The notes beneath the pieces are model-generated. The model had not been told where the DNA came from and ran no database searches. It worked only from the letters and a program-made list of their open reading frames with translations. A DNA stretch of 64,000 nucleotides from Sulfitobacter undariae (GTDB lineage Bacteria > Pseudomonadota > Alphaproteobacteria > Rhodobacterales > Rhodobacteraceae), in the NCBI RefSeq assembly GCF_014196805.1, contig NZ_JACIEI010000003.1, positions 248,001 to 312,000 on the forward strand, written 5' to 3'. This document shows, one piece after another, positions 39,090 to 47,846 of this stretch (position 1 is the stretch's first letter; every line of letters begins with the position of its first letter). The position numbers and the translations under genes are program-made.

Positions 39090-39458
39090 TCAATTCATCA
39101 CTTTTTGGTCAGCGCGTTCGAGCATCTGACCGAGCATCCCCCAGAAGAAATCCTCGCCAGGATACCCCTCAATCCGCGAGTCCTCCACACCGTCCACCAT
39201 CAGCACAAAGGTTGGAGTGAAAACCAGTTTGCGGGCAAATTCCAGATCAGAAGGATAGGGCGCACGAATATCCATGCGCACCAATGGCGCGGCTTTGCCT
39301 TCGGGTGTTTTGGGGTAAATGGGGCCGATTTCTTTGTTCCAACGGGCACACCAGATACAGCCTTCTTCCTCGACCATAACAAGCATGGTTTGCGCCACTG
39401 CACCAAAGGCAGTCAGGCACATCAGTGGAATACTAAAAATAACAGCCTTGAATGACAT
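39090..39458 (-). CDS. soxS: Periplasmic thioredoxin SoxS
   Basis: A 122-residue exported thioredoxin-fold protein with a signal peptide (about 1-22) and a GCIWC redox motif (Cys34, Cys37). In Paracoccus SoxS keeps the Sox carrier system active through SoxY and is needed for full expression of sox. It opens the leftward unit and diverges from soxV across a 70-base control region. The wrongly framed plus-strand ORFs here have no support. Confidence 0.9.
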   Translation of the reverse strand: MSFKAVIFSIPLMCLTAFGAVAQTMLVMVEEEGCIWCARWNKEIGPIYPKTPEGKAAPLVRMDIRAPYPSDLEFARKLVFTPTFVLMVDGVEDSRIEGYPGEDFFWGMLGQMLERADQKVMN

Positions 39459-39474
39459 GCTGAAATGACCTCTA

Positions 39475-39498
39475 ATTCACAAATATCATAATGTGAAT
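39475..39498. promoter_or_regulatory. Candidate SoxR operator between soxS and soxV
   Basis: ATTCACA (39475-39481) and TGTGAAT (39492-39498) form a perfect inverted repeat around a ten-base AT-rich centre, 17 bases from the soxS start and 31 from the soxV start. Its outer ATTC/GAAT ends match the half-sites of ArsR-type sulfur repressors, though their spacing is wider than in the soxX site. Confidence 0.55.
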
Positions 39499-39528
39499 GT
39501 GTGGTTTAGGCAAGGGAGGGTCAAGATC

Positions 39529-40269
39529 GTGTTTGATATTACATTTATGGGTGCCGCGATTGCAGGCATTTTGTCGTTCTTGTCACCGTGTATTTTGCCA
39601 ATTGTCCCATTTTACCTGAGCTATCTGGCGGGTGTCGGAATGAATCAGATTTCCGCCGATGCCCAGATTGACCGCAAAACCCGTATCCGTGCTGTGCTGT
39701 CTGCTTGCTGTTTTGCGGCGGGGGTCATCACGATCTTCATGGGGCTAGGGGCGGCGGCATCGATGTTCGGGCAGGTGGTGCGCGAATATCTTGATATCCT
39801 GCGCTGGATTGCTGCGGCGATCATCATCGCGATGGGGCTGCATTTTCTGGGCGTGATCCGAATTGGCATTCTATACCGTCAGATGCGCACCGACGCGGGG
39901 AATACATCAAACGCCAGCTATCTTGGTGCCTATGTGATCGGGTTGGCTTTTGCCTTTGGCTGGACCCCATGTGTGGGACCGGTTCTGGCGGCGATTTTGT
40001 TCACAGCGGCAGGGACTGACACGGCCACCACTGGGGCATTGCTGCTGTTTGTTTACGGCCTTGGGATGACTGCGCCCTTTGTTTTGGCGGCGCTGTTCAT
40101 CGGACCGTTTATGCGCTGGATGCAGAAATTCCGCAGGCATCTGGGGACGATCGAAAAAGTCATGGGCGTGATGTTGATCATCTTTGGTCTGTTGATTGCT
40201 ACAAACAAGGTTAACTATATCGCGCTGTGGATGATTGAGGTCATGCCAGTCTTTGGCACAATTGGATAA
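39529..40269 (+). CDS. soxV: CcdA/DsbD-type thiol transporter SoxV
   Basis: Inner-membrane protein of about six helices that carries electrons from cytoplasmic thioredoxin to periplasmic SoxW/SoxS. The two redox cysteines are Cys21 in FLSPCILP and Cys148 in GWTPCVGP. The GTG at 39529 (246 residues) has GGGAGGGT upstream and is preferred over a GTG at 39493, which lies inside the operator. It is the first gene of the rightward sox unit, 14 bases before soxW. Confidence 0.93.
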   Translation: MFDITFMGAAIAGILSFLSPCILPIVPFYLSYLAGVGMNQISADAQIDRKTRIRAVLSACCFAAGVITIFMGLGAAASMFGQVVREYLDILRWIAAAIIIAMGLHFLGVIRIGILYRQMRTDAGNTSNASYLGAYVIGLAFAFGWTPCVGPVLAAILFTAAGTDTATTGALLLFVYGLGMTAPFVLAALFIGPFMRWMQKFRRHLGTIEKVMGVMLIIFGLLIATNKVNYIALWMIEVMPVFGTIG

Positions 40270-40283
40270 GGGGAGGACGTCTG

Positions 40284-40847
40284 ATGAAAAATCTATTTAC
40301 CGCCACTCTGGCGCTGTTGGCGATGACGGTTTGGGCCGCTGCCGCCACGCTGGGCGACGACGGGCTGCACAAAGCACCGTGGATGCGCGATACTTTCAAA
40401 GACCTGCGCGAAGATTTGGCCGAGGCCAATGCCGAAGGCAAACGCCTGATGGTCATCATCGAGCAACGCGGCTGTATCTACTGCAAAAAAATGCATGATG
40501 AGGTTTTCTCGGTTGAGGAAGTCGCCGACTATATCGACGAGAACTTCTTTGTGGTGCAGATCAACATGTTCGGCGATGTCGAAGTTACCGATTTTGACGG
40601 CGAGGCATTGGCGGAAAAGAATATGGTCAAAAAATGGGGCACATTGTTTACGCCCATGATCCTGTTTTTCCCCGAAGAGGTAGCAGAGGGTGCTACAGCA
40701 TCACAAGCGGCTGTGGCGACAATGCCCGGGGCGTTTGGGCGCTATACCACCTTTAACCTGCTAAATTGGGTGGTTGAAAAGGGCTATGATGGGGATGAGC
40801 CTTTTCAAAAATATCACGCCCGCATGCTTGAGACGCAAAGCCAATAG
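40284..40847 (+). CDS. soxW: Periplasmic thioredoxin SoxW
   Basis: Exported thioredoxin of 187 residues with a signal peptide (about 1-21) and the GCIYC redox motif (Cys64, Cys67). It receives electrons from SoxV and is thought to reduce SoxYZ or related proteins. GGGGAGGA precedes its ATG. A candidate SoxR operator lies just downstream, before soxX. Confidence 0.93.
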   Translation: MKNLFTATLALLAMTVWAAAATLGDDGLHKAPWMRDTFKDLREDLAEANAEGKRLMVIIEQRGCIYCKKMHDEVFSVEEVADYIDENFFVVQINMFGDVEVTDFDGEALAEKNMVKKWGTLFTPMILFFPEEVAEGATASQAAVATMPGAFGRYTTFNLLNWVVEKGYDGDEPFQKYHARMLETQSQ

Positions 40848-40880
40848 GGACGCGGCAAAGCGGGGCTTTGAATGGTTATC

Positions 40881-40896
40881 ATTCAATTAACTGAAT
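40881..40896. promoter_or_regulatory. Candidate SoxR operator upstream of soxX
   Basis: ATTC-N8-GAAT (ATTCAATTAACTGAAT) is almost fully palindromic and has the half-sites and spacing described for SqrR/BigR-type repressors. It lies 62 bases before the soxX ATG. SoxR of Paracoccus binds the equivalent soxW-soxX region. Confidence 0.7.
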
Positions 40897-40957
40897 TTGT
40901 TGTTGCGTCAATATGTCACTCTGGGTTAGAATGACTCTACAAAGTCTGGGAGGACGC

Positions 40958-41431
40958 ATGAAAATTTCTGTTATTACAGCCCTCGCGGCTGGGGTCATAG
41001 CTTCTGGCGTTTACGCCGAAGAAGTCGCGCCAACAGCGGTTAGCTTTGAAGATGGCGCGGTTGCGCAGTCACTCACTGGCGTTGCTGGAGATTCTGCAAA
41101 TGGCCGCGAGATCGTCGGGGATAAGGGGCAGGGCAATTGCGTGGCATGTCACATGTTGACTGATCTTGCAGACGTGCCGTTCCAAGGCAACATCGGTCCC
41201 AACCTTGATGGTGTGGGGGATCGCTGGTCCGAAGCGGATTTGCGCGGTTTGGTGGTGAATGCAAAGATGATGTTTGAAGACAGCATGATGCCGTCCTTCT
41301 ACCGCACCGAAGGGTATACGCGTCCGGGTAACGCCTACACAGGCAAGGCCGCTGACGATACTTTCGCGCCACTGCTGAGCGCGCAACAAGTTGAAGATGT
41401 TGTGGCCTATCTTGCCACGCTCAAGGAATAA
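40958..41431 (+). CDS. soxX: Sulfur oxidation c-type cytochrome SoxX
   Basis: Monohaem subunit of the SoxAX complex that couples thiosulfate to SoxYZ. Signal peptide at about 1-20, haem motif CVACH (Cys61-His65), and a conserved Met-rich stretch supplying the distal ligand. The ATG at 40958 (157 residues) has GGGAGGA upstream; an in-frame upstream start is less likely. It begins the structural genes of the Sox multienzyme system. Confidence 0.94.
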   Translation: MKISVITALAAGVIASGVYAEEVAPTAVSFEDGAVAQSLTGVAGDSANGREIVGDKGQGNCVACHMLTDLADVPFQGNIGPNLDGVGDRWSEADLRGLVVNAKMMFEDSMMPSFYRTEGYTRPGNAYTGKAADDTFAPLLSAQQVEDVVAYLATLKE

Positions 41432-41464
41432 TCAAGCCCTTTCAAGGGTGAAGGAGTAAACACA

Positions 41465-41881
41465 ATGGAAATGACAAGACGTGACGCCATTGCAGTGGGG
41501 GCCGCGGCCTTTCTAATCGCGGGCTTGCCTATGCGGGCATCCGCGGCAACGGAAGATTTGATTGCGGCATTCACTGGCGGTGCCGAAGTGGGCGCAGGCG
41601 ATATCACACTGACCGCGCCAGAGATTGCTGAGAACGGCAACACTGTGCCAATCGAGGTTTCTTCGGAAACAGCGGTAGAGATTTTGGTGCTGGCAACGGG
41701 CAACCCCGCGCCCAGCGTTGCAACGTTTAAATTCGGCCCCTTGGCTGCATCGCGCGCGGCATCTACGCGTATCCGCCTTGCTGGTACGCAGGATGTTGTG
41801 GCGATCGCCAAACTGCCCGACGGCTCGTTTGTGCAAGCAGCAAGCACTGTCAAAGTAACAATCGGCGGCTGCGGCGGCTAA
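41465..41881 (+). CDS. soxY: Sulfur carrier subunit SoxY
   Basis: Carries all intermediates of thiosulfate oxidation on the cysteine of its C-terminal swinging arm, which ends GGCGG (Cys136 of 138). A twin-arginine signal (TRRDAIAVGAAAFLIAG, about 4-20) directs folded export, probably as the SoxYZ heterodimer. Length fits the family. soxZ follows after 21 bases. Confidence 0.96.
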   Translation: MEMTRRDAIAVGAAAFLIAGLPMRASAATEDLIAAFTGGAEVGAGDITLTAPEIAENGNTVPIEVSSETAVEILVLATGNPAPSVATFKFGPLAASRAASTRIRLAGTQDVVAIAKLPDGSFVQAASTVKVTIGGCGG

Positions 41882-41902
41882 GCCTTTCAAGGAGAAAATA
41901 AC

Positions 41903-42232
41903 ATGGCATCTGGTGTAAAACCTCGCGTCAAAGTACCAAAATCGGCAGCAGCCGGAGAAGCGATCACAATCAAGACGTTGATCAGCCACAAAATGGAATC
42001 CGGCCAGCGCAAAGACGCGGATGGCAACATCATTCCACGTTCGATTATCAACCGTTTCACTTGTGATTTTAACGGTGAAAGCGTGATCGACGTAACAATG
42101 GACCCGGCGATTTCCACAAACCCGTATTTTGAATTTCAGGCCACCGTGCCCGAAGCGGGTGAGTTCAAGTTCACATGGTATGACGATGATGGCTCGGTCT
42201 ATGAAGAAGCCAAGTCAATCGCAATCGGCTAA
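41903..42232 (+). CDS. soxZ: Sulfur carrier partner SoxZ
   Basis: A 109-residue beta-sandwich protein with no signal peptide, exported together with SoxY. The blocks VKVPKSAAAGEAITIKTLISH split across about 6-26, and NPYFEFQATVPEAGEFKFTW, are typical. AAGGAG precedes the ATG. It supplies the scaffold next to the SoxY arm. Confidence 0.95.
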   Translation: MASGVKPRVKVPKSAAAGEAITIKTLISHKMESGQRKDADGNIIPRSIINRFTCDFNGESVIDVTMDPAISTNPYFEFQATVPEAGEFKFTWYDDDGSVYEEAKSIAIG

Positions 42233-42269
42233 ATACATAGTTACCAAGGGAAACCAAGGGAGGGATACC

Positions 42270-43115
42270 ATGCGGAAATTGACAGGCGCAGTACTTGCTA
42301 CGCTGTTAACCACATCGGCGGCGTTCGCCGATCCGGTTGATGATACATTGATCTTGAATGAGGAAACCGAAGTTGTGGTGCGCACTGCCGCGCCTGAGCA
42401 TCTGGCGGATGCCTTTGACGAAGTCATGTCAGGCTGGCTGTTTCGCGGTGATGAAACCCGCGCCATGCAGATGGATGATTTCGATAATCCGGGCATGATT
42501 TTTGTTGAGCAGGCCGAGGATAAGTGGAACACAGCCGAAGGCACCGCGGGTAAATCCTGTGCGGATTGCCATGGCGCGTCTGAGGAAATGGCGGGGGTAC
42601 GCCCGACTTATCCCAAGTGGAACGCAGACGCAGGCGAAGTGCGTACGTTGGAAATGCAAGTCAACGACTGCCGGACAACCCAAATGGGCGCGGATGAATG
42701 GAAGTACACGGGCGGTGACATGGTCAACATGACCGCACTTCTTGCTTCTGTTTCACGCGGTTTGCCAATGAACGTCGCTATTGACGGGCCTGCGCAAGCC
42801 ACATGGGAACAGGGCAAAGAGATGTATTACACCCGCTACGGCCAGCTGGAGCTGTCTTGTGCAAATTGTCACGAGAACAACTTTGGTAACATGATCCGTG
42901 CGGACCATCTGAGCCAAGGCCAGACCAACGGCTTTCCTGTTTACCGTCTGAAAAACACCAAACTGAACGCAGCCCATTCGCGTTTCAAAGGGTGTATTCG
43001 TGATACACGTGCCGAAACTTTTGCGGCCGGCAGCCCCGAGTTTGTCGCACTTGAACTGTATGTCGCCTCGCGCGGCAATGGTTTGGGTGTCGAAGGGCCT
43101 GCAATCCGTAACTAA
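42270..43115 (+). CDS. soxA: Dihaem c-type cytochrome SoxA
   Basis: Catalytic subunit of SoxAX, forming the first S-S bond between thiosulfate and SoxY. After a signal peptide (about 1-20) there are two haem motifs, CADCH (97-101) and CANCH (197-201), and the active-site cysteine Cys242 in KGCIRDTR that ligates haem 2 as a persulfide; Cys134 is a probable ligand of haem 1. 281 residues fit the Paracoccus-type dihaem form. The ATG at 42270 was chosen for its signal peptide. Confidence 0.96.
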   Translation: MRKLTGAVLATLLTTSAAFADPVDDTLILNEETEVVVRTAAPEHLADAFDEVMSGWLFRGDETRAMQMDDFDNPGMIFVEQAEDKWNTAEGTAGKSCADCHGASEEMAGVRPTYPKWNADAGEVRTLEMQVNDCRTTQMGADEWKYTGGDMVNMTALLASVSRGLPMNVAIDGPAQATWEQGKEMYYTRYGQLELSCANCHENNFGNMIRADHLSQGQTNGFPVYRLKNTKLNAAHSRFKGCIRDTRAETFAAGSPEFVALELYVASRGNGLGVEGPAIRN

Positions 43116-43123
43116 ATACTACG

Positions 43124-43155
43124 AACCCCGCCCGAGAGATCGGCGCGGGGTTTTT
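43124..43155 (+). terminator. Intrinsic terminator after soxA
   Basis: AACCCCGC pairs with GCGGGGTT around an inner CCGA/TCGG stem, followed by a run of five T. It separates soxXYZA from soxB, so soxB may have its own promoter. Confidence 0.82.
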
Positions 43156-43167
43156 CGATCTATATCC

Positions 43168-43183
43168 ATTCAATAATGCGCAT
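43168..43183. promoter_or_regulatory. Weak SoxR-like site upstream of soxB
   Basis: ATTC-N8-GCAT resembles the soxX operator with a changed right half. It lies between the soxA terminator and the soxB start, where a promoter would be expected. Only one half-site is good. Confidence 0.3.
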
Positions 43184-43211
43184 ATGTATGTGTAATCGGG
43201 AGCCCCCAAAA

Positions 43212-44915
43212 ATGATTTCTCGTCGTGATTTTTTGCAAACCAGCATGGCCGCAGCCGCGCTTTATGGATCATCAGGTTTCGGGAACTGGGGGCGGTTGGC
43301 TGCTCAGCAGGCATTGACCCAAGACAAGCTGCTGGAGTTTGATACCTTCGGAAATGTATCTTTGATCCACATCACGGATATTCACGCGCAGTTAAAACCG
43401 ATCTATTTCCGTGAGCCATCGGTGAACATCGGGGTAGGCGGGAACAAAGGTGCCGTGCCGCACATCACGGGTGCCGATTTTCGCAAGCTCTACGGGATCA
43501 ACGATGGCAGCCCTTCTGCTTATGCACTGACCCATGATGATTTTAGCGCTCTGGCGCAGGGCTATGGCCGCGTGGGGGGCTTGGACCGTGTGGCAACGGT
43601 GATCAATTCGATCCGCGCTGACCGCCCAGACGCGCTGCTGTTGGATGGTGGCGATACGTGGCACGGCAGCTATACCTGCCACCATACGCAAGGGCAGGAC
43701 ATGGTGAATGTCATGAATGCGTTGAAGCCTGATGCGATGACCTTCCACTGGGAATTCACGTTGGGATCCGAACGGGTGCAAGAAATCGTCGAGGGGCTGC
43801 CTTTTGCCGCCCTTGGCCAGAACATCTTTGATTCTGAATGGGATGAACCAGCAGAGCTGTTCCCGCCTTACAAATTCTATGAAACCGGCGGCGTGAAGGT
43901 TGCTGTGATCGGTCAGGCGTTCCCCTATATGCCCATCGCCAATCCGGGCTGGATGTTCCCTGAATATTCATTCGGCATCCGTGATGAAAACATGCAAGCC
44001 ATGGTGAATGAGGTCCGCGCAGCAGGGGCTGAACTGGTTGTTTTGCTCAGCCATAATGGCTTTGACGTTGACAAGCAGATGGCAGGCAAGGTGACAGGCA
44101 TTGACGTGATCTTGTCTGGCCACACCCATGATGCGCTGCCCGAGCCCGTTCTGGTGGGCGAAACAATTATTGTTGCCTCTGGGTCAAACGGAAAATTCGT
44201 CAGCCGCGTCGATCTGGACGTGCAGAATGGCCGCATGATGGGGTTCCGTCACAAGCTGATCCCGATCTTCTCGGATGTGATTACGCCTGATGCCGACGTG
44301 GCCAAGGTCATCGACGCACAGCGCGCGCCTTATGTGGATCAATTGAGCGAAGTCATTGGACGTACCGCTGATGATCAGACGCTATACCGCCGCGGCAATT
44401 TTAACGGCACTTGGGATGATCTGATCTGTGATGCGCTGATTTCCGAGCGCGAAGCAGATATTGCTCTGTCGCCCGGTGTGCGTTGGGGGCCGTCGATCCT
44501 GCCCGGGCAGGACATCACCCGCGAAGACATCTGGAACGTCACCTCCATGAGTTATGGCGAAGCCTACCGCACGGAAATGACAGGCGAATTCCTGCATGTG
44601 GTGTTGGAAGACGTGGCCGACAACCTGTTCAATCCTGATCCGTATTACCAGCAGGGCGGTGATATGGTGCGTGTGGGTGGCCTTGGTTACCGCATCGATG
44701 TGACAAAACCCCAAGGGGACCGCATCACCGAAATGACACTGCTGAAAACGGGCGAAAAGATTGACCCGTCGAAGACCTATCAAATCGCAGGCTGGGCCTC
44801 GGTGAACGAGGGCACAGAAGGGCCGCCGATCTGGGATGTGGTCGAAGCGCATATCGCCAAGCAAGGGGTGATCTCGCTTGATCCCAATAACAGCGTGGAA
44901 GTGGTCGGCGCTTAG
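43212..44915 (+). CDS. soxB: Thiosulfohydrolase SoxB
   Basis: Dimanganese hydrolase that releases sulfate from the SoxY-bound sulfonate. A twin-arginine signal (SRRDFLQTS, about 3-11) starts the 567-residue protein. The metal-binding blocks of the 5'-nucleotidase family are present: HITDIHAQ (Asp56, His58), LLDGGDTWHGS, LSHNGFDVD and LSGHTHDA. The ATG at 43212 is the one that gives the Tat signal. A DsrE-like gene follows within 24 bases. Confidence 0.96.
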   Translation: MISRRDFLQTSMAAAALYGSSGFGNWGRLAAQQALTQDKLLEFDTFGNVSLIHITDIHAQLKPIYFREPSVNIGVGGNKGAVPHITGADFRKLYGINDGSPSAYALTHDDFSALAQGYGRVGGLDRVATVINSIRADRPDALLLDGGDTWHGSYTCHHTQGQDMVNVMNALKPDAMTFHWEFTLGSERVQEIVEGLPFAALGQNIFDSEWDEPAELFPPYKFYETGGVKVAVIGQAFPYMPIANPGWMFPEYSFGIRDENMQAMVNEVRAAGAELVVLLSHNGFDVDKQMAGKVTGIDVILSGHTHDALPEPVLVGETIIVASGSNGKFVSRVDLDVQNGRMMGFRHKLIPIFSDVITPDADVAKVIDAQRAPYVDQLSEVIGRTADDQTLYRRGNFNGTWDDLICDALISEREADIALSPGVRWGPSILPGQDITREDIWNVTSMSYGEAYRTEMTGEFLHVVLEDVADNLFNPDPYYQQGGDMVRVGGLGYRIDVTKPQGDRITEMTLLKTGEKIDPSKTYQIAGWASVNEGTEGPPIWDVVEAHIAKQGVISLDPNNSVEVVGA

Positions 44916-44939
44916 GCGGGCTGAACAGGGAGAGATGTG

Positions 44940-45374
44940 ATGAAAAAGGTGTTTGGAGCAGCCGCATTGCTGGCGATACTGGCAACCAGTGCTTTTGCCG
45001 AAGGTGTGGAGCACCGCGTGGCGGTGCATGTGGATCAGAACGATCCGCAGGTGATGAATATGGCGCTTAACAATGTGGCCAACCTCACCAGCTATTATGA
45101 GGCGCAAGGCGACACGGTACTGGTTGAGGTGGTTGCTTATGGGCCTGGCCTCAACATGTTCTTACCTGACAAAAGCCCTGTCGAAGACCGCATTTCTACG
45201 ATGTCTCTGAGTATGGATAACCTCACTTTCTCTGCTTGCGGCAACACGTTGGCCGCGATGGAGAAGAAGGCGGGGAACAAGATTTCCCTGATAGATGAGG
45301 CAGAGATCGTGCCATCGGGCGTTGTTCGCCTGATTGAACTTCAAGAAAATGATTATGCCTACATCAAGCCTTGA
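44940..45374 (+). CDS. Periplasmic DsrE-family protein in the sox cluster
   Basis: A 144-residue exported protein (signal peptide about 1-20) with a DsrE/DsrF-like fold: the NVANLTSYYEAQGDTVLVEVVAYGPGL region, split across 45-71, and a single conserved cysteine in FSACGNTL (about residue 100). DsrE-type proteins carry sulfur as a persulfide, so a role in moving sulfane sulfur near SoxB or SoxCD is plausible but not proven. It lies between soxB and soxC, where Paracoccus has no gene. The ATG at 44940 is preferred over the preceding GTG. Confidence 0.82.
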   Translation: MKKVFGAAALLAILATSAFAEGVEHRVAVHVDQNDPQVMNMALNNVANLTSYYEAQGDTVLVEVVAYGPGLNMFLPDKSPVEDRISTMSLSMDNLTFSACGNTLAAMEKKAGNKISLIDEAEIVPSGVVRLIELQENDYAYIKP

Positions 45375-45410
45375 GGGCTGGATGTTGGTTCCCAACCAAA
45401 GGAAAATGCT

Positions 45411-46679
45411 ATGACGCATAAACCCTCACGCAGGCAGTTCCTGCGTAACACGGTGGCGGCAGGTGCTGCGATCACCGTTGCAGGCAAGGCAGATGCCCAA
45501 TCGCCTGATCCACTGATCACCGAGGTCCAACCTTGGGCGCAGAGCTTTGGAGATGGTGTGGACGAAACACCATATGGTCTGCCGATCAGCTATGAAAATG
45601 ACGTCATTCGTCGCAATGTGGAATGGCTCACTGCGGATACGGTAAGTTCAATCAACTTTACGCCGATCCATGCGTTGGACGGCACAATCACCCCCCAAGG
45701 CTGCGCCTTTGAGCGGCATCATTCGGGTGCGATTGACCTCAAGAAAGAAGACTACCGCCTGATGATCAACGGGTTGGTCGACACGCCACTGGTATTCACT
45801 TACGCCGACCTTGAGCGTTTCCCGCGTGAAAATCACGTGTATTTCTGCGAATGTGCCGCAAATAGCGGTATGGAATGGGCGGGCGCGCAGTTGAACGGTG
45901 CGCAATTCACGCACGGTATGATCCACAACATGGAATATACGGGTGTGCCGCTGCGCACGCTGCTGGAAGAAGCAGGGCTGGATACGGCGGGTGATCTGAA
46001 GGACAAATGGGTGTTTGTTGAGGGCGCGGATGCGTCGTCCAACGGGCGCTCTATCCCGATGGAAAAGGCGCTGGATGACGTGTTGGTGGCATTCAAGGCC
46101 AATGGCGAAGCACTACGCAAAGAGCATGGCTATCCTGTGCGGCTTGTGGTGCCGGGCTGGGAAGGCAACATGTGGATCAAATGGATCCGCCGCATCGAGG
46201 TGATGGATGCCGCCGTTCAAGCCCGCGAAGAAACCTCGAAATACACCGATACGTTGGCGGATGGTGTCAGCCGCAAATGGACATGGGAGATGGACGCGAA
46301 ATCGGTTGTGACCAGCCCCAGCCCACAATCCCCGATCACCCATGGTACAGGGCCGCTGGTGATTACGGGCCTTGCATGGTCTGGACGCGGTGCGATTACC
46401 CGTGTGGACGTGTCCAAAGACGGTGGCATGACGTGGGAAACGGCCCGTCTGGCCAAGGCGGGCGAGAAGATGGCGTTGACGCGTTTCTATCTGGATACGG
46501 ATTGGGACGGCTCGGAAATGATGCTGCAATCGCGGGCTATGGATGACACGGGTTATGTGCAGCCCACCAAAACCCAACTGCGCGAAGTGCGCGGGTTGAA
46601 CTCTATCTATCATAACAACGGCATCCAGACATGGCTGGTGCGGGCGAACGGTGAGGCTGAAAATGTCGAAGTTTCTTAA
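45411..46679 (+). CDS. soxC: Sulfane dehydrogenase molybdoprotein SoxC
   Basis: Molybdenum subunit of Sox(CD)2, which oxidises the sulfane sulfur on SoxY with release of six electrons. A twin-arginine signal (SRRQFLRNTVAAGAA, about 6-20) precedes a sulfite-oxidase fold; YFCECAANSG contains the region of the molybdenum-ligating cysteine, and the dimerisation domain fills the C-terminus. 422 residues is typical. It overlaps soxD by 17 bases. Its cofactor depends on moaC/moeA-type genes. Confidence 0.95.
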   Translation: MTHKPSRRQFLRNTVAAGAAITVAGKADAQSPDPLITEVQPWAQSFGDGVDETPYGLPISYENDVIRRNVEWLTADTVSSINFTPIHALDGTITPQGCAFERHHSGAIDLKKEDYRLMINGLVDTPLVFTYADLERFPRENHVYFCECAANSGMEWAGAQLNGAQFTHGMIHNMEYTGVPLRTLLEEAGLDTAGDLKDKWVFVEGADASSNGRSIPMEKALDDVLVAFKANGEALRKEHGYPVRLVVPGWEGNMWIKWIRRIEVMDAAVQAREETSKYTDTLADGVSRKWTWEMDAKSVVTSPSPQSPITHGTGPLVITGLAWSGRGAITRVDVSKDGGMTWETARLAKAGEKMALTRFYLDTDWDGSEMMLQSRAMDDTGYVQPTKTQLREVRGLNSIYHNNGIQTWLVRANGEAENVEVS

Positions 46680-47730
46680 ATCAACGACCATTCTGGCGGC
46701 GCTGTCTCTGGCTGCTGCACCTGCAATGGCGCAAAAACTGGGTCTTGGCCGTACCGCCTTGCCTGAAGAAATCGCTGCTTGGAATGGGGATATCAGCCCC
46801 GATGGCACGGGTTTGCCCATAGGCCAAGGTGACGCAATTGAGGGCGAAGAGATATTCGCCACTAAATGCGCGGCCTGCCATGGTGATTTCGCCGAAGGCA
46901 TCGGCAACTGGCCCAAACTGGCGGGGGGCAAAGATACGCTGAACCACGAAGACCCGCTGAAAACTGTCGGATCATATTGGCCCTATTTGTCCACTGCCTT
47001 TGATTACATCCAGCGCTCCATGCCTTACGGCGATGCGGGGACGTTGGGCGATGATGAAACCTATGCGATCCTTGCCTATATCCTCTATTCTAACGATTTG
47101 ATTGAGGATGATTTTGTCTTGTCCAATGAAACGTTTCTGGATGTGGCAATGCCCAACGCGGACGGCTTTATCGTGGATAACCGCGCCGAGACGGAATACG
47201 CACATTGGAGAAGTGAGCCTTGCATGGAAAATTGCAAAGCCGCCCCTGTGAAAGTAACCATGCGCGCCATGGTGCTGGATGTGACCCCGCAAGAAGAGGC
47301 CGCAGCAGTTCCCGCGCCGGAAGTGGAAGCTGTGGTGGCAGAGCCTGTGCAAGAAGCAGCCGCCACACCAGAACCCGAAGTCCCGCAAGTGGTTGCAGCG
47401 TCCTTTGATGCGGAACTGGCAGCGCAGGGCGAGAAAGTGTTTCGCAAGTGCAAAGCCTGCCATCAGGTCGGGGAGGGTGCAAAAAACCGTACAGGCCCGA
47501 TCTTGACGGGTATTGTAGATAAGGCAGCTGGTACAGTTGACGGGTTCAAATACTCTAAACCCATGCAGCAGGCGGGGGCCGATGGGCTGATCTGGAGCCA
47601 AGACGCGCTTGCGGCCTTTCTTGCTAAACCCAAAAGCTATATGAAAGGGACAAAGATGTCTTTCGCTGGCCTCAAAAGCGAGGATGATCAGCTGGCAGTC
47701 ATCGAATACCTCAAGTCCTTTGCCGATTGA
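46663..47730 (+). CDS. soxD: Dihaem c-type cytochrome SoxD
   Basis: Electron-accepting subunit of Sox(CD)2. After a signal peptide (about 1-23) come two cytochrome c domains, with CAACH at 69-73 and CKACH at 263-267, joined by a Pro/Ala/Glu-rich linker (about 211-243). The second domain resembles mitochondrial-type cytochrome c2. The ATG at 46663 (355 residues) overlaps the soxC end; a GTG at 46651 is the alternative. It closes the sox structural genes. Confidence 0.95.
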   Translation: MSKFLKSTTILAALSLAAAPAMAQKLGLGRTALPEEIAAWNGDISPDGTGLPIGQGDAIEGEEIFATKCAACHGDFAEGIGNWPKLAGGKDTLNHEDPLKTVGSYWPYLSTAFDYIQRSMPYGDAGTLGDDETYAILAYILYSNDLIEDDFVLSNETFLDVAMPNADGFIVDNRAETEYAHWRSEPCMENCKAAPVKVTMRAMVLDVTPQEEAAAVPAPEVEAVVAEPVQEAAATPEPEVPQVVAASFDAELAAQGEKVFRKCKACHQVGEGAKNRTGPILTGIVDKAAGTVDGFKYSKPMQQAGADGLIWSQDALAAFLAKPKSYMKGTKMSFAGLKSEDDQLAVIEYLKSFAD

Positions 47731-47780
47731 GCATCGGGCGCACCTGTCGATCTAACCGGCACCCAAAAAATGCGGGGGCT

Positions 47781-47794
47781 TTGATCTAAATCAA
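47781..47794 (+). promoter_or_regulatory. Perfect FNR/FnrL box upstream of the DUF302-hemA unit
   Basis: TTGATCTAAATCAA matches TTGAT-N4-ATCAA exactly. It is 53 bases before the DUF302 start, a usual place for activation at low oxygen. FnrL control of hemA is established in Rhodobacter. Confidence 0.85.
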
Positions 47795-47846
47795 AGTTCC
47801 CGCGGCCATAGTCTGCGAAACGAAAATCATACTGGGGGAAGACGTT

